Positions 25,886 through 35,024 of a stretch of DNA of 64,000 bases are shown piece by piece. A model generated the notes under the pieces. It was not told the origin of the DNA and made no database searches. It saw only the letters and a list, made by a program, of their open reading frames with translations. Location: the NCBI GenBank assembly GCA_947625305.1, contig CANQNW010000003.1, positions 1 through 64,000 on the forward strand. Direction: 5' to 3'. How positions within the stretch are numbered: the first letter of the stretch is position 1; every line of letters begins with the position of its first letter. The DNA is from Candidatus Gastranaerophilales bacterium (lineage in GTDB: Bacteria > Cyanobacteriota > Vampirovibrionia > Gastranaerophilales > Gastranaerophilaceae). A program made the translations under genes and the position numbers.

Positions 25886-27147
25886 TTTCTTGATACTTTT
25901 ATTGCGTTATCTATATCTTCAATAATATCATCAATATTTTCAAGCCCTATTGAAGCTCTCATATAATCATTTGTTATACCCGCTTTGATTTTTTGTTCAT
26001 CAGAAAGCTGGCGGTGGGTTGTGCCTGCAGGGTAGGTAATAATTGAGCGGACATCCCCAAGATTTGTTGCATGAATAAATAATTTTAAAGCCTCGATAAA
26101 TTTTGTTCCGTCGCCGTCTACTCCAAATCCGAGCAGTGATGATACACCTTTCGGAAGATATTTTTTTGCAAGAGCATAATCACTGCTGCTTTCAAGCATA
26201 GGATATTTTACAAAATTTATATGAGGGTGGCTTTCTAAGTGTTTTGCCAATTTTAAAGCATTTTCGCAATGTCTGTCCATTCTTACATGCAAGGTTTCAA
26301 GTCCTATCATTGTAAGATATGCATTAAACGGGCTCATACAACATCCTAAATCCCTGATTAAGTGAGTTCTTGATTTTGCAATAAATGCACCTTCTTTAAA
26401 AGTATCTGTATAAATTATTCCGTGATAGCTTTCATCGGGTGTTGTAAGCATTTTAAATTTATCGTTGCACTTCCAGTCAAATTTGCCCGAATCCACAATA
26501 ACTCCGCCCATTGCATTACCGTGTCCCGATAAATATTTTGTTGTTGAATGAACAACTATATCCGCCCCGAAATCAAAAGGTCTTAATAAATACGGGGTTG
26601 CTACGGTATTATCTATTATTAACGGAATACCGTGCTTATGGGCTAATTTGGCAAGATTTTTAATGTCCGCAACTTTTATGCTGGGGTTGCCTATAGATTC
26701 CGCATAAATACATTTTGTTTTATCCGTTATTGCTTGTTCATAGTCTTCTAAATTATCAGAATCTATAAATTTAACATTTATCCCCATTTGTTTAAATGTT
26801 TTGGCAAACAAATTGTATGTTCCGCCGTATATTTTTGAGGAAGTTACAACTTCATCCCCGCATTCAGCAATATTAAGTATTGCAATTAAAATAGCAGACT
26901 GCCCCGAAGATACACATAATGCGCCTACTCCTCCTTCAAGCAGGGCAATCCTTTTTTCTATAATTTCACAAGAAGGGTTTGTTAATCTTGAGTAAATATC
27001 GCCTTCTACTTTTAAATCAAATAAATTTACCGCATGTTCTACACTGTCAAAACTGTATGCAGTTGTTGCATATATAGGCATTGATATGGCATGATTTTGT
27101 TTTTTTAAATCCGTAAACCCTTGTGTTGCTATTGTTTCAAATCGCAT
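25882..27147 (-). CDS. metY: O-acetylhomoserine sulfhydrylase MetY
   Basis: A PLP-dependent Cys/Met-metabolism enzyme (421 residues) that makes homocysteine directly from O-acetylhomoserine and sulfide. The PLP lysine is Lys204 in STTKYLSGHG, and GNPSIKV and the IIDNTVATPYLLRP segment are conserved. I place the start at the ATG at 27147, which has a strong GGGGGA ribosome binding site; the frame extends to 27207 but that would overlap the next gene and cross a TATAAT at 27169-27164. The leader is only about 20-40 bases, too short for a SAM riboswitch. Confidence 0.93.
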   Translation of the reverse strand: MRFETIATQGFTDLKKQNHAISMPIYATTAYSFDSVEHAVNLFDLKVEGDIYSRLTNPSCEIIEKRIALLEGGVGALCVSSGQSAILIAILNIAECGDEVVTSSKIYGGTYNLFAKTFKQMGINVKFIDSDNLEDYEQAITDKTKCIYAESIGNPSIKVADIKNLAKLAHKHGIPLIIDNTVATPYLLRPFDFGADIVVHSTTKYLSGHGNAMGGVIVDSGKFDWKCNDKFKMLTTPDESYHGIIYTDTFKEGAFIAKSRTHLIRDLGCCMSPFNAYLTMIGLETLHVRMDRHCENALKLAKHLESHPHINFVKYPMLESSSDYALAKKYLPKGVSSLLGFGVDGDGTKFIEALKLFIHATNLGDVRSIITYPAGTTHRQLSDEQKIKAGITNDYMRASIGLENIDDIIEDIDNAIKVSRK

Positions 27148-27185
27148 AATGTCCCCCTTTTTTATTATACTACACAAAAGATTTG

Positions 27186-28684
27186 TTAAACTTTTATTAA
27201 ATACCAAAACATATATTTGTCTTTACCGGTGGTATATTCATAATTCTTTTTATTTATGATATTTTCAATTATTTTTTTTATAGAGTCCTCATCTAAAATA
27301 TTCAGTTCATCATTGTTTAAATTTTTGCATAAAATTAATAAATTTTTGTTTTGGTTATTTTCAAAAGTTTTATTAATTAAATCTTCCATAGTTTTTTGAA
27401 AATCCGAATTGATAAAATATAAGTCAACTTCAAATGTTTTATTATATTTTAATAACTTATTATAAAATTCCATATATACCCTTAATTCTTCCGTTGTAAT
27501 AATTTTGGTGTTATTCGGTATTTGGGATAACAAAGTACTTATAGAATTAGTCATTACTGTTCTGTATTTTTCGTTTACTCTTCTGTTAAGATAATTTTCA
27601 GGATAGGTTATATAAGGTAAATATTTTAAATTCAATATTAAGAATATTATTACTGATAATATAATCGTTTTAATATAAAAAAACCTTGAATCATCTAACG
27701 GGGTAACAATTAATAAAATAAATATTGGTATTGTAAATAATATTAATCTCTCATGAAACGGATAAAATTTAAGGAAAGATGCTACAAGTAGAAAAAATAT
27801 TATTAAAGCTATTAATATTGCGTATTTTCTGTTATTTTTAAATAAAATTATAAATCCAAAAACCAGAAATAAAATAACCGGAATAAAATAATTATCATTA
27901 AATGAATAAATACAAAAATGAAAAAAATTTAATATTATTTTATAAAAAGAACTGAATGATAAATTTAAAAATCCGTTTTTCCATTCCAATGCTTCAATTT
28001 CCGCCGAGTAAATATTGCTATATAGAAAAAATAAATAAATATTTGCCAGAATATAACTAGAAAAAACAATTAGAATTTTTTTTGTAATATATTTTTCCTC
28101 AATAGTTTTTGCAATAATCACTGCAGGTATTATAAATATGGCAGAAAATGAGAAAATCGGAAGTATAAATGCCGAAATTGAATATATAATCAAGTTTTTC
28201 GTGTTTATATTTTTAAAATGCAAATAATCATATATAAATATCAAAAATAAACATACCAAAACATCAGTTGAATAAGGTTTATATTCTTGTGAATAATAAA
28301 TTAAAACAGGGCAGACAGAGAAAATTAATAGTCCCATTAACACTGGGATTTTTGTTTTAAATAATTTAAGAGAAATAATAGAGAATAAAAAAATGGACAT
28401 AATGGAAGACATAAAGGGAAGAAGACGAAAACTATAACAGCTGTATCCAAAGATTTTTAATATAATAAATGTAATTACACAAAATAAAGGAGGACATTTT
28501 TGATAATTTTCTAAAGGAGAAAATAAATCTGCTATATCGGTTTTAAATAAAGATTGACCTAACAACATTTCATCAAGCCAAAAAGGCATACCTTTCAGAT
28601 AATATAATTCTCTGAATATTACCCCCCCCCACATACAATTAATACGGCAAAACACCAAAAAATGAGTTTAAATTTATTTTTCAT
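27186..28684 (-). CDS. GT39-like membrane glycosyltransferase, out of phase at a poly-G tract
   Basis: A GT-C fold enzyme with about 10 transmembrane helices and the first-loop motif GMPFWLDEMLLGQSL. The natural start appears to be the ATG at 28684, giving MKNKFKLIFWCFAVLIVC as the first helix. With nine Gs at 28630-28622 that frame meets TAA directly after the tract; seven or ten Gs would join it to VIFRELYYLKG and give about 498-499 residues. As drawn, the frame opens only from a TTG at 28658 in another phase (490 residues), which destroys the first helix. This looks like a phase-variable gene in the OFF state, or a homopolymer sequencing error. Confidence 0.7.
28622..28630 (-). repeat. Poly-G tract (9 G on the coding strand)
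   Basis: Nine consecutive Cs on the plus strand in a sequence otherwise near 30% GC. The tract sits 19 codons into the glycosyltransferase gene, the classic place for slipped-strand phase variation; the frame is closed at 9 and open at 7 or 10. Confidence 0.85.
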
Positions 28685-28800
28685 AAAAAAATTATATTTA
28701 AAAAATACATAAAAACAATAAGTATACTAAATCAAGAATTTAATATGAGCATAAGGGTTAATTTTTTATGATAAGATAATATTAAAATGTTGGAAACATA

Positions 28801-29682
28801 ATGAAAAAAATTTTTTATATACTCATAATAAATTTAGTCCTTATATTCATATTTTTAGGCTGTTTAGAACTTTATTTATATAATAGTCATAAAAAACATT
28901 ACCCTGATGTTTCATATAAGATTAAAAAGGTTCATTATAATAATATTTTATCTTTGTACAGGCTTTCTCCTGTTGAAGGAGAATTTTATACTAAAAGACC
29001 AATATTATTATTAGGCTGTTCTTATGCTTATGGTCAGGGGTTAAATCGTAATCAAACATTAGGGTTTAAACTCTCTAATATGACAAAAAGACCCGTATAT
29101 AACTATTCTCTCCCGGGTAAAGGATTACAAAATACTTTATTTTTACTTGAAAATAAAATGTTAGATAAAAATATAAAAAATCCCGAATATATTATATATG
29201 TTTTTATGTCTGATCAAATAAGAAGGCTTTATTCTACCGTTTGTTTCCACGATTATAGCGGATTCCCTTTATATAAGCTTGGCAAGGACGGATTAATGCA
29301 TTTAAAAAAAGATTATTATCCGATGTATAAACAGTTTTATACATATTATTTTTTTAATAATATGTATTATTTTTATAAATATTCTTATAATTTAAAACAC
29401 CATTCAAAACTTATTTCTGCATATTTTAATTCAATAAATAACGAAATAAAAAAACAATATCCTGATTCTAAATTTATAATATTAATGTACAATGACAGAA
29501 AAGATAATTTCGGACTGGATTTATCTTCTTTGGATAATTCTATACAAATAGTGCATACTAATGATTTAACCGATGTAATATTATCTGACATTGATTATCA
29601 TATTTCGGAAAAGGATTTTCACCCGAGCGAAAAAGCTTGGGATATTATCGTTCCCGAGTTGATAAAAAAGCTTAAATTATAG
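28801..29682 (+). CDS. Membrane-anchored SGNH/GDSL-hydrolase-like protein
   Basis: A single N-terminal transmembrane segment (4-26) anchors a periplasmic domain. Block I is LLLGCSYAYGQGL, with Ser74 as the likely nucleophile, and the C-terminal block is DFHPSEKAW (Asp272, His274). SGNH enzymes of this type acylate or deacylate surface glycans. The protein has 293 residues. It is divergent from the phase-variable glycosyltransferase, which suggests a shared surface-glycan theme. The substrate is unknown. Confidence 0.7.
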   Translation: MKKIFYILIINLVLIFIFLGCLELYLYNSHKKHYPDVSYKIKKVHYNNILSLYRLSPVEGEFYTKRPILLLGCSYAYGQGLNRNQTLGFKLSNMTKRPVYNYSLPGKGLQNTLFLLENKMLDKNIKNPEYIIYVFMSDQIRRLYSTVCFHDYSGFPLYKLGKDGLMHLKKDYYPMYKQFYTYYFFNNMYYFYKYSYNLKHHSKLISAYFNSINNEIKKQYPDSKFIILMYNDRKDNFGLDLSSLDNSIQIVHTNDLTDVILSDIDYHISEKDFHPSEKAWDIIVPELIKKLKL

Positions 29683-29820
29683 TTAAGAATAAGCTTTGTA
29701 AATATTTTTGTTATTAATGTGTTACAAATGTAAACTTTTTTTTAACATGAGTAAATTTTTTATTCTAAAAATACTTTATATCTATGTGAAGGTATTTAGA
29801 CTTTAGGTAGGCAGAATTTA

Positions 29821-30750
29821 ATGGTTAGTAAAGCAAGTTTTGAAATTGATAACAATATTATGTTCTCGGGAACTTATCCAAAGAGTTTATCAAATAATTC
29901 TAAAGAAGACAAAAGTATATTTCTTTTGGAAGAAAAACTTCAAACTGTTCAAAATGAAGGCGGGACTATATCTGACGGTTGGGATAATTTTAAAGGCTTA
30001 ATCGGTATTGGAACAAGCAGTGAAAAATGTGAAGAATTTATTAATAAATATAAAAATGGTGAAATCTCTTTTGAAGAAGCCATGGCTGAATTAGATAAAT
30101 TTGATAAAAAACAAGACAGCAGTTTAAATTTGTTTGCTAATATTGCAACCAGTATTGTTGCACTTGGTGCAGTTGCGGCGGCTACGGTATTAACAGGAGG
30201 AGCAGCATTGCCTGTTCTTGCTACCGTTGGGATTGGTGCAGCTGCAGGCGGTGCAACAAAAGTTGCATTTAAGTTAACAGATAGAGCCACAAACGAAGTT
30301 AAAGGTGACGCAGTTGATGCTAAGACTATCGCAAAAGATGCTTTGTCAGGGGCTGTAACGGGTGGTATTGCCGTCGCAACTGCAGGTACGAGCGCTAATA
30401 CATATAAAAACGGTTTTTCTATTGCAGGTCACAGCTTTAAAGGAAGAGCAGCTTGTATGGCTAAATGTACAAGAACAGGTTTAATTACAGGCGCTGTTTC
30501 TGGTTCTTCTAATTACTTAATTGATACTGCTTTTGATGAAAATAAAGATTTTAATATAAAAGATTTTACAGGAACTACTGTTGAAAGTACTCTTGTAGGC
30601 GGTACTGTCGGCTGTATAATGGGCGGTATTAACGGTACTTTAAGATCGTCAGGTATTTTGCATGCAGCTGACTCCGATGTTGTTGCTAATTCAGCTTGTA
30701 CTGCTTCATATAAAATTACTAATGACAGAATTCGCAGTATTGCAGGATAA
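29821..30750 (+). CDS. Uncharacterised protein with glycine-rich hydrophobic segments
   Basis: I do not recognise a family. The 309-residue protein has a soluble N-terminus (1-105; NNIMFSGTYP near the start resembles the FSG/FKG tags in this lineage's hypotheticals). Alanine/glycine-rich hydrophobic stretches follow (about 107-145, 175-200 and 255-275, GGTVGCIMGGING), resembling glycine-zipper or membrane-inserting hairpins. There is no signal peptide. Similar compositions occur in effector or toxin-delivery proteins, but there is no toxin domain to support that. A strong terminator follows at 30781-30815. Confidence 0.7.
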   Translation: MVSKASFEIDNNIMFSGTYPKSLSNNSKEDKSIFLLEEKLQTVQNEGGTISDGWDNFKGLIGIGTSSEKCEEFINKYKNGEISFEEAMAELDKFDKKQDSSLNLFANIATSIVALGAVAAATVLTGGAALPVLATVGIGAAAGGATKVAFKLTDRATNEVKGDAVDAKTIAKDALSGAVTGGIAVATAGTSANTYKNGFSIAGHSFKGRAACMAKCTRTGLITGAVSGSSNYLIDTAFDENKDFNIKDFTGTTVESTLVGGTVGCIMGGINGTLRSSGILHAADSDVVANSACTASYKITNDRIRSIAG

Positions 30751-30780
30751 TAAATTTACTTCCCCAATTTATAACTAATC

Positions 30781-30815
30781 ATAAAAGGTATTGTTGTATT
30801 AACAATACCTTTTAT
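30781..30815 (+). terminator. Rho-independent terminator after the glycine-rich protein
   Basis: A 13-15 bp perfect stem (AAAAGGTATTGTT paired with AACAATACCTTTT) with a 5-base loop; the U-run is the 3' arm. It includes the ATG at 30814, so rqcH must start later, at 30832. Confidence 0.8.
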
Positions 30816-30831
30816 GTTATTAAATTATATT

Positions 30832-32463
30832 ATGATTAACTTTGATTCATTAACTTTAAAATTATTTTTGGAGGAAAATAAAAGTTATTTTATTGGGGCA
30901 AAAATACAAAAAATCCAGCAGCCCGGCAGAAATGAACTTATTCTTTTTATAAGAAATAACGGAGTTAGCCGTAAATTTTATATAAATTTTAATCCTGCTC
31001 TTTATCATCTTTGTTTTATGTCGGAGGAAAATGAGAAAAAAAGAAATCTTTCCGTGCCAAAATCAGCTCCGATGTTTTGTATGCTTTTAAGAAAATATAT
31101 TTTAAATGCCAAAATTATTAAAGTTGATGTTCCTAAATACGAAAGAATATTTGAAATTTATTTTGAATACCATGATGAACTAAATGAAAAATCTGTATTA
31201 TGTCTTGCAATAGAACTTATGGGAAAATACAGCAATGTTATTTTATATAATTATGATACAAATGTAATTATAGGCTGTGCGCATAATGTAAGTTCCGAAA
31301 AAAGTAAGGATAGAGAGCTCTCGGGGCTTTTACCTTATACATATCCTAAAAAACAAAGAAAAATAAACATATTAAAGACATCTTTTGAGGATTTTAAAAA
31401 TAATATTGTTTCAGAAAATTATGCAGATGAAATTTCTCAAAAATATTACTACATTACAAAATGTATTGTTAATCAAATAATTGACAACCTGAACAATTTT
31501 TCAATTTTAAATTTATACAATGCTTTACGGGATTTTATTTCATTAAATGCAGTTGAGCCTTGTATTAAAGATGATTTTTTATATTATTCGGTTAAAAAAT
31601 ATAACGGTTATACCCTTTCTGGCAGTATTAACGAGATGATTGATAACTATTTTTCTTATCATCAAATGAACTATTTAATTGAAAATATTCGTTCAAAAGT
31701 TAATAAAGTTATTGAAAATAATCTTAAAAAACTAAGGGCGCTTGAAGAAAATCAGCTGTTTCAAATAAAAAAGCTTGATAAAGCTGAGGAATATAAAACC
31801 AAGGCAGATGTACTTATGGCAAATTCTTATTTCCTTAAAACCTGCCCCCAAGTTGTAACTTTAAAAGATTTTGAAAATAATGATTTATTGATTGAATTAG
31901 AGGAAAATCTTTCCGTTATTGATAATGCGAATAAATACTATAAAATGTATAAAAAAGCTAAATCAGCATATGAGCATGCTAATAACTTAATTCAAGAAAC
32001 AAGAAAACAAATCTTATATTTTGATGAAATAAAATTTTATACGGCAAAAACTGATTCCATTGTGGACTTAGAAGATATATATAATGAAATTTGCAATAAT
32101 AAAAATAATCCCGAAAAATCCCAAGAAAAAATTGATTTTATTGATTTAGACGGCTATAAAATTTATATCGGAAAAAACAAAAAACAAAATGATTATATTT
32201 TATCAAAACTGTCTTCAGCTGAAGATTTATGGTTTCATCCTTTAAATGCACCGGGAGCGCATGTTGTTATTAAAATCGATAAAACAAAAGAACAAGTTCC
32301 AAGTAATGTTATTTTAAAAGCAGCTCAATTAACAAAAGAATTTTCCTTACAAAAAGATAATTCTAAAACTTCCGTTATATATACAAAAAGAAAATATGTT
32401 AAAAAAGCAAACAATAAATTAGCTTTTGTTACTTATAAAAATGAAGTTGAAATTATTGTATAA
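30832..32463 (+). CDS. rqcH: RqcH/NFACT-family ribosome quality control protein
   Basis: RqcH (FbpA/Rqc2 family) binds stalled 50S subunits and adds C-terminal alanine tails to nascent chains. The N-terminal NFACT-N domain (1-~210), a central coiled coil (about 280-410, rich in K/E) and the C-terminal NFACT-R domain with DLWFHPLNAPGAHVV are all present; at 543 residues it is about normal. The catalytically important Asp-Arg pair of RqcH seems to be Glu-Arg here (YERIFEI), a conservative change. I start at the ATG at 30832 because the earlier in-frame ATG at 30814 lies in the preceding terminator. The 3' end overlaps the convergent gene by 11 bases. Confidence 0.85.
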   Translation: MINFDSLTLKLFLEENKSYFIGAKIQKIQQPGRNELILFIRNNGVSRKFYINFNPALYHLCFMSEENEKKRNLSVPKSAPMFCMLLRKYILNAKIIKVDVPKYERIFEIYFEYHDELNEKSVLCLAIELMGKYSNVILYNYDTNVIIGCAHNVSSEKSKDRELSGLLPYTYPKKQRKINILKTSFEDFKNNIVSENYADEISQKYYYITKCIVNQIIDNLNNFSILNLYNALRDFISLNAVEPCIKDDFLYYSVKKYNGYTLSGSINEMIDNYFSYHQMNYLIENIRSKVNKVIENNLKKLRALEENQLFQIKKLDKAEEYKTKADVLMANSYFLKTCPQVVTLKDFENNDLLIELEENLSVIDNANKYYKMYKKAKSAYEHANNLIQETRKQILYFDEIKFYTAKTDSIVDLEDIYNEICNNKNNPEKSQEKIDFIDLDGYKIYIGKNKKQNDYILSKLSSAEDLWFHPLNAPGAHVVIKIDKTKEQVPSNVILKAAQLTKEFSLQKDNSKTSVIYTKRKYVKKANNKLAFVTYKNEVEIIV

Positions 32464-34546
32464 ATTCGCCGAATATATTCTTTGCTTTTTCATCTTTTAA
32501 TATAAAGTCAGAATAATTATAATGATTATTATTCATACCTTCTTTCAGCATATTTTCTTCTTTAACTTTTTTCTTAGTTAAAAGCGAATTTATTGCCGGA
32601 AGTCCAAATCCAAGAATTATCGGAATAAATAAACATATTACAGCGGCTGATATTTGTGCATTAATGGTTTTTATTTTTTTAATCCAAGGATTATTTCTTG
32701 ATTCAAATAATTGCATAATTTTTTTAACTGCTTCAGAATCTTTAGCATTACTAAGAACACTTCTAATTTCTTCGTTAGAAGCAGTTTCTAATGTTCTATT
32801 GCTTCCTTTAAGAAGTTCATTTAATAATTTTTCTGATTCCTTATCTAAACTGAATAATTTGCTTAAATTACCTTTATTTTGAGTAATGAAATCGCAGAAC
32901 CCTTCTATTCCGTTTTTATAATTATGGATATTGCTGTATGTATTAACAATTTGCGGGGTATTTAAAAGTCTTACCCCTTTAATAGGTCTTATATAGTCAA
33001 ATTTTTTCAAATTTTGAGGTTTACGGGCAAAAACAAGACCTGTTTTACTTTCAGTTGCAATAGAAAATAATTTTCTAAAAATTTTTTCACCGAAACACAT
33101 TACTACACAGGTAATTAAATCTCTTCTTAAGATTTCGGTTTTATCGTATTTATCTTTTGCCTGACGAGTTCTCGGCCATAATATACCTAAACCCATTATT
33201 CCAAGTAATAAAGGAAATGTAACATTACATCCTTCAAATTCAAAGGCATTTAATATTTTGTTTTTTAATCCCGTTGCGGAACCGGTAGTTAATTTTTCCG
33301 CTAAAGTTTCTATAGAACCGAATGAAGGAGAGTTTTGTTTCCCTTTACCAAATGAAGGATTAGCTTTTTTAGATTTTTTATCTGTTTCCTCTTTTGGTGC
33401 CGAAGGTTCTTCTTTAACTAAACCTTTTAACCCGGCATTACCTTTGCCTTCTGCCTTATTATACAATTTCGGGATTATTTGCAGGAACCCTATAACTAAT
33501 CCGTACATTAAGAAGTTTAATGCAACTCTGCCTACTATCCTATTATTCACTTTTTCTTTAATAAACTTTGTTAAATCACCGATTATATCAGTAGAATTTG
33601 TTTTTTTGATGTTATCAAGCTGTGTTTTTGCTTTTTCAATTACATCATCCGCATAAGTTTGCATAAAGTTCATTATATCTTTATTTGATGCTTGTGTACC
33701 TTTTATTGTTGACTGCAGAAAATCGGTATGAGCTATATCATCGGCATATTGTTTTGTTATATCGGCAATTTCATATGCAATATCTTGTACAACATCATTT
33801 TTTACAGAACTCGTTGCTTTACCGAATAATTTAGTACTTTTTTCCGATAAAGCTTTAAGTCCGTTAACTTCTTGTGCTGTATTTATTACTTTTTGGGCAT
33901 TTGAACCCGAAACGGAATCAAAAAATCTTTTTGCAAAATCTTTAGCTTTATCTGCTGTTTCCTTTGAAACAGAATCTTCATGTTTTGCATTTTTTATCAT
34001 TTCTTCAAATACTTTTGTGAAGAAATCTTTTGAAGTTAATGCAGCATTAGAACTGTTAAGCGGATTTTCGGCATGTATCTCGCCGAAACTTTTCATTATC
34101 ATTCTTGGGATTTCTGCTGATTTATTAACTGTTTTCTTTGCAGCGGTTAAACATCCTAAAGGAATTAAGAACATGCTCGGGCCTGTCATCATTTCCCTTG
34201 TAAGTTCTTTTAGTGCAAATTTTTTGTTTGTCTGTCCGTGATTTTCTTTTTTATTACGCATTAATCCCATTACAGGTCTTGGAATATTTGTTCCAATCAT
34301 ATCCTGCAATGTAAAAGATACGAATAAACCGCCTGTTTCAATCTTGTTTGTAATCCATAATGCAAAGCGGGTAAGTTGTTCCGGGATAAATGAAAATAAG
34401 CCGGCGCCTCCGCTTTTAAACGAAGGAGCATGGTTCATCTTGTATGATAAACTGTTTTGTTTGCCATTATTAATGTTTCTTCTGCTATCTACTTCCCTTT
34501 TATGTATATTAACGGGAATGTTTGTATTGATTTTGTTGACTTGCAT
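32453..34546 (-). CDS. Large uncharacterised membrane protein with SFKSG/SFG motifs
   Basis: I recognise no functional domain. The 697-residue protein begins with a disordered Asn/Lys-rich region ending APSFKSG (40-46), and has internal NPSFGKG and SPSFGSI repeats of the same flavour. Hydrophobic segments appear near 110-135, 340-365, 455-475 and 645-665, with helical soluble regions between them. Short FKSG/FG tags at protein N-termini recur in hypotheticals of gut Melainabacteria, as I recall them, and may be a targeting or processing signal. There is no classical signal peptide. It is probably monocistronic. Confidence 0.7.
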   Translation of the reverse strand: MQVNKINTNIPVNIHKREVDSRRNINNGKQNSLSYKMNHAPSFKSGGAGLFSFIPEQLTRFALWITNKIETGGLFVSFTLQDMIGTNIPRPVMGLMRNKKENHGQTNKKFALKELTREMMTGPSMFLIPLGCLTAAKKTVNKSAEIPRMIMKSFGEIHAENPLNSSNAALTSKDFFTKVFEEMIKNAKHEDSVSKETADKAKDFAKRFFDSVSGSNAQKVINTAQEVNGLKALSEKSTKLFGKATSSVKNDVVQDIAYEIADITKQYADDIAHTDFLQSTIKGTQASNKDIMNFMQTYADDVIEKAKTQLDNIKKTNSTDIIGDLTKFIKEKVNNRIVGRVALNFLMYGLVIGFLQIIPKLYNKAEGKGNAGLKGLVKEEPSAPKEETDKKSKKANPSFGKGKQNSPSFGSIETLAEKLTTGSATGLKNKILNAFEFEGCNVTFPLLLGIMGLGILWPRTRQAKDKYDKTEILRRDLITCVVMCFGEKIFRKLFSIATESKTGLVFARKPQNLKKFDYIRPIKGVRLLNTPQIVNTYSNIHNYKNGIEGFCDFITQNKGNLSKLFSLDKESEKLLNELLKGSNRTLETASNEEIRSVLSNAKDSEAVKKIMQLFESRNNPWIKKIKTINAQISAAVICLFIPIILGFGLPAINSLLTKKKVKEENMLKEGMNNNHYNYSDFILKDEKAKNIFGEFIQ

Positions 34547-34845
34547 AATTTATATAAATTATTAACTTACTTTCTTACCTTTCTTTTAAAGGTCTATTAA
34601 TAAAAAAATTTGCGTATTTTTCCCTAATTTTTCATATTTTTTTACAAAAGTTTAATAAGTGTATTTAGTATACTTAATTTTTATTTTTTCTTCAAGTCTG
34701 AAACCTTATTATTATTAAATTTGCTTTACATTTACTCTTTATTATGGAAGAAAAATTCATTCAAGGTAATAATATTATTGATGTCTCTTTTACTAATTTT
34801 TCTTCCTTAATTGTATTAAGGAAGTTTTTTTATGCTATAAAATAC
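34547..34845. other. AT-rich intergenic region upstream of the MerR operon
   Basis: No supportable gene is present in these 299 bases. A short frame at 34744-34854 runs through a terminator and has no ribosome binding site. A strong plus-strand terminator at 34802-34831 implies that something short is transcribed rightwards here, possibly a small RNA, but I could not identify a convincing promoter for it. Confidence 0.5.
34802..34831 (+). terminator. Rho-independent terminator of an unidentified transcript
   Basis: CTTCCTTAAT and ATTAAGGAAG pair perfectly over 10 bp around a TGT loop, followed by seven Ts. No gene on the plus strand lies immediately upstream (the last, rqcH, ends at 32463), so it may end a small RNA or simply insulate the MerR promoter. 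Confidence 0.75.
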
Positions 34846-34876
34846 TTGACTTAGAGTAACTCTAAGGTCATAAAAT
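34846..34876 (+). promoter_or_regulatory. MerR-type promoter/operator with 19-bp spacer
   Basis: TTGACT (34846-34851) and TAAAAT (34871-34876) are separated by 19 bases, the over-long spacing that MerR activators correct by DNA distortion. A perfect palindrome CTTAGAGT-A-ACTCTAAG (34850-34866) fills the spacer. It closely resembles operators of the aldehyde/redox-responsive MerR (AdhR-like) group. The MerR gene at 35025 is the obvious ligand. Confidence 0.85.
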
Positions 34877-34901
34877 AAACTTGTTAAAATATAGGAGAAT
34901 T

Positions 34902-34991
34902 ATGATTTTAGACAGAGTTTCAACGAAAGAACTTTATAACCGCTATTATTTAACGAAAAAACTGATAGCTGAAGATATTGAAAAAACTTGA
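34902..34991 (+). CDS. 29-residue leader ORF in the MerR operon
   Basis: ATG at 34902 with an AGGAGA ribosome binding site (34893-34898) about three bases upstream opens a 29-codon frame (MILDRVSTKELYNRYYLTKK..., ending TGA). It is the first ORF downstream of the MerR-type promoter, 33 bases before merR. It could be a functional microprotein, a leader peptide, or the remnant N-terminus of a longer gene. I recognise no homologue. Confidence 0.45.
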   Translation: MILDRVSTKELYNRYYLTKKLIAEDIEKT

Positions 34992-35024
34992 AATCTTTGT
35001 AATGTATAATTTGGAGGATAAAAT

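Noticed and set aside
27148-27207. Longer start for metY and a possible SAM riboswitch in its leader
   Set aside because: The extension overlaps the next gene and a TATAAT. The leader is only about 20-40 bases, too short for any SAM riboswitch class.
34744-34854. 36-codon ORF before the MerR operon
   Set aside because: It runs through the terminator hairpin and into the MerR -35 element, with no ribosome binding site.
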